This document shows, piece after piece, positions 58,501-64,000 of a stretch of 64,000 nucleotides of DNA. Within the stretch, counting starts at the first letter, position 1. The number at the start of each line of letters is the position of its first letter. The stretch spans positions 1,550,001 to 1,614,000 of the forward strand of contig BCHX01000004.1 in assembly GCA_001599755.1 (NCBI GenBank), read 5' to 3'. A program made the translations under genes and the position numbers. The notes below the pieces were generated by a model. That model did no database searches, was not told the DNA's origin, and saw nothing but the letters and a program-made list of their open reading frames with translations. This DNA is from Gliomastix tumulicola (lineage: Eukaryota; Ascomycota; Sordariomycetes; Hypocreales; Bionectriaceae).

Positions 58501-60697
58501 GTAGGAGACATTGAAGCTCCTCAGAAGGTGGACGAGTCCAAGCTGAATGGCCGTGGACAAGGGCTGGCTATACTGAGGGAGATTGATGTTGTCTTCATCG
58601 TGCAGCTCGTCGAAGACGGACCATGCGCAGCCGAGACGTCCATACACCTCGTCGACCCTTCTCAGCGTGTCTTCGAAGACTGGGTACCGCAACAAATCTA
58701 CGCCCATGTTGACATACTGCGCGCCCTGGCCGGTGAAGACGAGCGCGATACCCGTTTCACTAGACGACGAGCGGATGGGCTTCTCCGTGGGAAGTGATAT
58801 GGGGGAAGAAGAGGTAAGTTGATGCTCATCCACGATGGAGAAGGTGCGGTAGAGGAGGTGACTGCGGCGGTCAGCGAGAGTGTAGGAGAGAAGGCCGATA
58901 TCTGTGGTTGGGTTGTCGGAGAGATAAGTTTCGTGTTGGGCTGTTGTCCGAGTGAGGGCTTTCTCGTCTGAGGCGCTGAAGAGGAGAAGCTTGGGAGAGG
59001 CATCTGTGGTATGTCCGTTGACATGCCCATTCACGTGCCCATTCACACCGTTCGCAGGTCCATTAGTGTGTCCATTGACATGCCCGTTGACATGCCCATG
59101 GGGACCATCACCATTTGTCGACCTTACAGCTGGCTTAGCGACAGTGGCATGGTTAGCCTCGAGACCCCTCTCGCTGAGGTAGTTCAGCGCATCGTCGAGG
59201 ATGGCATGCGAGTTGCAGCCGCCGAAGCCAAACGAGTTGACCGAGACGCGCCGGGCGCCATCGGCCGGCCACGAGATGTTTTCCGTGGGAATCTTGATGT
59301 GGTAGAAGGCCTCGTCGATATCCGGGTTGATGGACTCAAAGAGCGCCTGTGGAGGGATTACGCCCTTCTCAAGCACGACTAGACTCTTGTTAGAGGACGA
59401 CTTGGGCTTAGATGAGCTGGGCCGACCTACGAATGGCTTTGAGGATACCGGCGAGGCCGCTGCACCCTTCTGAGTGTCCGATGCTGGACTTGACGGACCC
59501 TCTGTGCCGTGTCAGTGGCTGCCAGTGCATAAAGGAGGTTTGCCTCACATGAATAAGGGATCTTCGTTGGTCCGACATGTCTTGAAGACCCTCCCGATGG
59601 CCTTCACTTCTATCGGATCACCCACAGCGGTACCCGTCCCTGCAGAAATGTAAGTATCAGAGACACGAAAAGGAGAAGGAGAATCACGGACCGTGTGCCT
59701 CGACATATCGCGTCCTCGCAAAAAGTCCAGCCCTGCTTTCCGGTAGACATGCCGTATCAACCTCTCCTGCGCCTCCAGACTCGGCTGTGTGAGCACGGGC
59801 GTGTGTCCATCTTGATTCGATCCCGTCGCCCGGATCACAGCACGAATCGCATCACCGTCTGCCAGTGCCTGAGTCACTGGCTTCAGCAGCATCGCGATGA
59901 CGCCCTCGCCGCGTGCGTACCCGTCAGCCTTGGCGTCGAACGACCGGCACAGACTCGCCGGCGAGAGGAAGTTGAGATTCGAAACGAGCAGCGAGCACTC
60001 GGGTCCGAGGATGACGTTGGCGCCTGTGACGAGGGCGGCCGTGGCGTCTCCCGAGCGCAGGGACTGGCAGGCGAGATCCAGGGCGACGAGGCTGCTGGAG
60101 CAGGCCGTGTCGACGTGGACGCTGGGACCCGCGAGGTCGAACGTCCAGCTGATGCGGTTGGGGAGGATGGCCATGGCGTTGCCAGCCAGGTTGAGACGGG
60201 GCATCGTCTCAGGGTCTTTGGAGACGTTCTTCTGGTAGTCGTCCGTCATGGAGGCGCCGAAGACGGCGGTGCGGGAGCCACGGAGGGCAGAGAGAGGAAT
60301 GCCAGCTGGGGAGTGTCAGTGCCGGAGACAATCAGCGGGGTGGCTTTTCCAGAAGGTGGAAGGAAGAGGAGAGGTGAGTACCGTTCTCAAAGGCATGATA
60401 TGACGCCTCAAGCGCCCACCGATGCATAGGGTCCATGGCAGCGGCCTCCTTCGTCGTGATGGAGAAGAAAGGCGCGTCGAAGGCACCCGGATCACCGGAC
60501 AGGAAGTGAGCACCGCGCGAGTAGAGTCTGTTGGGGTGCCGCCGCGTCTCATCGTAGAAGCCATCGAGGTTGAGACGCTCGGCGGGCCACTCCGTCATGA
60601 GGTTCTCCTTGTTCTCGAGCGTCGACCACAGCGAGGAGACGTCGTCCCTGCCCTGGGGCAGCTTGAAGGAGAAGCCGACGATAGCGATGTCCTCCAT
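52539..60697 (-). CDS. Highly reducing type I polyketide synthase (KS-AT-DH-MT-ER-KR-ACP), frameshifted as read
   Basis: Exons are 60382-60697, 59692-60305, 59549-59639, 59431-59501, 58460-59378, 53834-58406, 53452-53772 and 52539-53387; about 2,583 residues if the frame is kept. Domains in order: KS with Cys174 (DTACSSS) and EAHGTGT/IGHSEG; AT with GHSSGEIAAAY near 665; DH with His ~1009 (DHVVNDTILFP) and Asp ~1202 (HPAILD); C-methyltransferase (ILEVGAGTGG, ~1470); ER (LIHSATGSTGQMA, ~2070); KR (GGLGGLGRAI, ~2210); ACP with Ser ~2534 (YGVDSLMAVEL). No thioesterase or reductase end, so release needs another protein. In exon 2 a run of five T (59720-59724) shifts the frame between the AGLDF and EAHGTGT segments; the exon lengths sum to 3n+2. 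It is either a pseudogene or a sequencing error. Product unknown. Confidence 0.9.
59011..59102 (-). repeat. HVNG-coding minisatellite in the KS-AT linker
   Basis: Tandem 12-bp units inside the synthase encoding repeated G-H-V-N / G-H-T-N, about eight copies with a short break (GPAN). It lies in the variable linker before the AT domain, so copy number is probably free to drift. Confidence 0.85.
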
Positions 60698-63155
60698 GGT
60701 GGCGGTGGTGATGATAATGATGATACCTTGCTCTTCAAGGCGCGATGTCAGTCTGCGAGAGAGGGATGTCCAACTGTCACTTCCTGAAGCAGAAAGCGTA
60801 CCAGCCTGCCGGTAGGCAAAGTCAACCAACAGATCCGCGCTGCTGGGCCGGAAGGCCAAAAAGAGAAGGAAATATGGGGAGGAGCCCTGGGTTGGATGTG
60901 GTATATCAGCTGTCAGCCACACGTGGGGAGCAGAAGGAGAAGACAAGGGGACAGGCAAAGAGATGCATATGAAGGGACGAGGAGAGCGAGAGGGGGATGA
61001 GAGCTTGTGGCGAGATGGCATGGCCATTTCATATATCTATTCTACCAGACTCATACTACCTATCTGAGACGAGTAGTAAGACTTTAGTTCCCCGAACTGG
61101 CGGACAACGCTTCGGTTAGACAAAATCCTCAGGCGAGGAAGACGATCTAGACTATTGGTTTCTCTCTGGCGGTGAAGATGGACCCCGGCAGCGAGAAAAC
61201 TCGGATACAGGTCGGAGTCAGGCCATAAGAAAAAGGGAAAAAAGGAGCGGGGAGGATATACTACGCCATGTTGATTGGTAGCAGAAGGGAAACGATCCAC
61301 GCCGCGCCTTGCCCTTTCCGTCCGTTTGCCCACGCATTTTGGGATACGGATTCGAGAGAGCACCTGCTCGAGAAGGAGAAAGTGTGAAACACGGCGAGAG
61401 AGAAGACGAAGAAGTGGACAGACGATGCCTGGGTTGGGCAGCTCCAGCCCCGTGGCTCTGGCTCCAGTGATGGGGAAAGGGGGATCTAGTGCCACGTTTC
61501 TGTCAAGGACATGGTCTGGTAGGAAGAGGAAGAGTCAAGAGGAGAGTCATGGTGGATAGGAAGACTATCGTGTCGTCGAGGAGATGATGACGGTCTACCG
61601 GAATAGGAATACGTCCAGACGAGTAGCTGAGGATGGTGATGCTGGAGGAGACACTTGGAGCCCACTCGCCAAGGGACTGACTGGGATACATATTCGTCAA
61701 TGATCTTCGGGTGGAGATACTATCGGCTCGTTTCAGAAATATAGATTACTGAGGAGACGACGGGGCGGTTTCTTTCTCGATCTCTTTCTGCGCGCGTAGT
61801 TACATTATCCCCGTGTATGGTCCCTGGTCCTGGCTCGCTGGGGAACGATATCAGGGCTTTAGCCGATGGCTATATGCACCTGGGTCTTGATCGGAACCGG
61901 AGCTGTGTCACATGGGCTGGATGAGGAGGAGGAGGAGGACCTGTGATTGTTTGACGGGATGGTGAGGTTTGACTATTCTTCCATCCTTTGTTTCCTTTCT
62001 CTGCAGGGACTGGCACGGGAAGTCAGTCACCGAGGCGGCTAATCCATGGGAGGATTCAAGCCACCTGCGGGAAGGCGACCGGAAAGGAGGCGCTAGTAAG
62101 ACTGACCGACACCGTCTTCATCTCCCGCGGGCTTCACTGCCGGAGGTGGTGTGATGTGGGTGATGAGAGTGGTGAGGGTGATGATGGCGATACGGAAGAT
62201 GGCCGGGTTGGGTTGGCAACCCTATTTACGATGCAGCCATCTCGACTCCCTTTTGCCTGAACTCAATCACTTTACCTGCTGCTGTCGTACCGAGATGAAG
62301 ATTCTTCACGGCTCGAGTGCAGAAAGCGACGTCGTTGGCCCTAGGCAAGGATCAGCTGCAGGGGTCCATGATCCTGCATACAAATGCCTGCCTGCAAGCC
62401 CACACCCCCATCTCGATTCTTCGATGCCCCCCCAGGGCCTTTCTCTCTTGAAGATTCTTCATCCTGGTATGCCTGGCATGTGTCCGTCGCAATTGAGCCG
62501 AGGGATCGTCCCCCCCAAGAGCCGGCATTACGGGGGGGCACGGCCTGTGATAGTGAAGCAAAAAAAAAGGGGGGGGGGGGGGGGGGGATGTGATAGAGCA
62601 AACGGGAGGGTCGCTTCACCGGCCAACAGTGCCTGCCTGTCACTCACCATTAGCACTGCGACTCTGTGATAGATGGCCCTTGTCTTGCTAAGCGGCAACG
62701 CGGCAGAACAGACCCTGTCGGATCTAAAGTAGCCCCTGACAGCTGGGCCTTGAGACGCTGGACCGGCCTAGCGTGTGTGCTTGCTTGCTGCATGCCGCTC
62801 CGACCTGCCCTCTCGTTTACCTAAGGTCCTTCTGTTCAGGCGAGTCCTTTGGGGGGGAGCAGGCGGGCGGGAAAGATAGAGGGAAGGGAGGGCTATATTC
62901 TGCGGCCGTTATGGACGTGCTCTGACTGATCACGGCCGAGAAGGGAGAAGCCGGGGTGAGATAGATGTTGGTTCTGCACTTTGCGAGCCTTGTCGGGACG
63001 AGCATCAACGAGGCAACCAGCCAGTCGCCCTTTTCTTTTCTTTTCTTTCCGTTCTCCCCTTTCTGGTTTTTTCTTTTTATCTTCTTCCCATCCTGCTTGT
63101 CCAACCAAACATCGCCTTCGCTTCCCATCGGTCGAGCAAACAACAAACGCCCGCC
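60698..63155. promoter_or_regulatory. Large divergent intergenic region of the polyketide synthase
   Basis: 2.46 kb between the synthase start (60697) and the plus-strand membrane-protein gene (63156). No gene is supported. A9 followed by G19 (62560-62587) is a homopolymer junction where the base count is doubtful. Pyrimidine-rich sequence near 63030-63090 precedes the right-hand gene. Confidence 0.5.
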
Positions 63156-64000
63156 ATGTCTCTCGACGCCATCCCGTTCCTCTCGCCCGAGGAGCTCGCG
63201 GCCTTCCTCGCCATGCCGGCACACGAAGGGCCCTACAAGGGCTACATCGCGCAGCTCGACAACCCGCCCAACAACGATGGTCTCGCGCACGCCGCCATCG
63301 CCATCTGCACGACGTTTGTCATCCTGTGCTTCATCATCCGCATCTATGCGCGCGTGTTCCGGCTGCGGAAGGTCGAGATCGAGGACGGGCTGATGCTCGT
63401 GGCGTTTGGGTTCCTGGTTGCGTTTCTGTACGAGATGTACCAGATGATGGACCTGACGGGGTTCTTTGTGCACCAGTGGGATATCACGTTTGGGACGCTC
63501 AATGACTTGACATACGTGAGTGTGACACTGTCCTCTGTCTCTCCTCCCTCTCCCCGTCTTGAGTCCCTTCTAACCGTGGCTGGTGCAGATCCTCCACGTC
63601 GGCGGCAGCTGCTACACCGTCACGCTCTCGTGCCTCAAGGCCGCCATCCTCCTCGAATGGTCGCGCGTCTTCGTGCCGCTCGGCTCCCGCACGGCCTTCT
63701 GGTGGATCTGCAACGCCATGGCCCTCGCCCAGGGCGGCTTCATGATCGCGACCGTCGTGGCCATGCAGCTCGGCTGCTCGCCCATCAATCGTAACTGGGA
63801 CTTCACCGTCCAGGGGACGTGCCACTACCCGAAGAAGAACCTCGAGATCGCGACGGCCGCCATCAGCCTGGCCTTTGACGTCGTCATCCTCATCCTGCCG
63901 CAGCGCGTCATCTGGAAGCTGCAGATGTCGGTGCGCCAAAAGGTCAGCGTGAGCGTCATCTTCGGCGTCGGTGTGCTGGCGTGCGTGGCCGCGTGCTTCC
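63156..64000 (+). CDS. Fungal rhodopsin-type integral membrane protein, 3'-truncated
   Basis: Exon 1 is 63156-63515; the intron has a GTGAGT donor and TGCAG acceptor, and exon 2 starts at 63589 and runs off the right end. The N-terminus (LSPEELAAFLAMPAHEGP) is followed by about five hydrophobic helices so far, with the family pattern AAIAICTTFVILCFIIRIYAR, KVEIEDGLMLVAF, SCYTVTLSCLKAAILLEW and DVVILILPQRVIWKLQM. This is the fungal rhodopsin domain of Pth11-like integral membrane proteins, without an N-terminal CFEM cysteine motif. Function is usually unknown. Members often lie beside metabolite genes, but membership of the synthase cluster is inference only. Confidence 0.85.

Overview
The window is nuclear DNA from a filamentous ascomycete (Pezizomycotina; I lean towards a Sordariomycete, with low certainty). 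The evidence is genes broken by short 50-100 bp introns with GT...RCTRAC...YAG signals, fungal-only families (DUF7580, fungal C2H2 proteins, the bZIP-ankyrin regulator class, a highly reducing polyketide synthase, a fungal rhodopsin-type membrane protein), and one AT-rich transposon relic that looks mutated by RIP. No CRISPR array, rRNA or convincing tRNA was seen. Exon boundaries were derived by hand from splice signals and reading-frame phase.

Left part (1-12.3 kb). There is a truncated short-chain dehydrogenase/reductase, a secreted berberine-bridge-type FAD oxidoreductase and a cytochrome P450. Further on lies a bZIP-ankyrin (bANK) regulator of the class that includes TOXE of the HC-toxin cluster. 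Together these look like the edge of a secondary-metabolite cluster whose core enzyme would lie to the left. Between the P450 and the regulator is a five-exon gene for a ~1,607-residue protein. It has N-terminal C2H2 fingers, a conserved fungal domain of unknown function and a C-terminal nucleoside-phosphorylase-like domain of the kind used in fungal NLR proteins, but no visible NTPase.

Middle (16.3-30.1 kb). Genes here are a C2H2 protein with a spliced Cys-rich tail, a DUF7580 protein, the WD40 iron-sulfur assembly protein Cia1, an MFS transporter with a 15-nt microexon, an RS/RDDY-rich glycine-zipper protein, a conserved fungal unknown with an intron whose length is a multiple of three and which holds an in-frame stop, and an unrecognised four-exon gene.

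Gene-poor zone (30.1-41.3 kb). An 842-bp AT-rich element with perfect 45-bp terminal inverted repeats sits here, followed by almost 9 kb without a supported gene. That stretch leads into the long 5' region of an RGS-domain gene (RgsA type).

Right part (43.9-64 kb). A Ulp1-type SUMO protease is followed by a phenol-hydroxylase-type FAD monooxygenase and an eight-exon highly reducing polyketide synthase (KS-AT-DH-MT-ER-KR-ACP). A divergent fungal rhodopsin-type membrane protein runs off the right end. The synthase, the monooxygenase and perhaps the membrane protein look like a second metabolite cluster. As read, the synthase has a frameshift in a run of five T just before the KS active-site histidine motif, so it is either a pseudogene or a homopolymer sequencing error.
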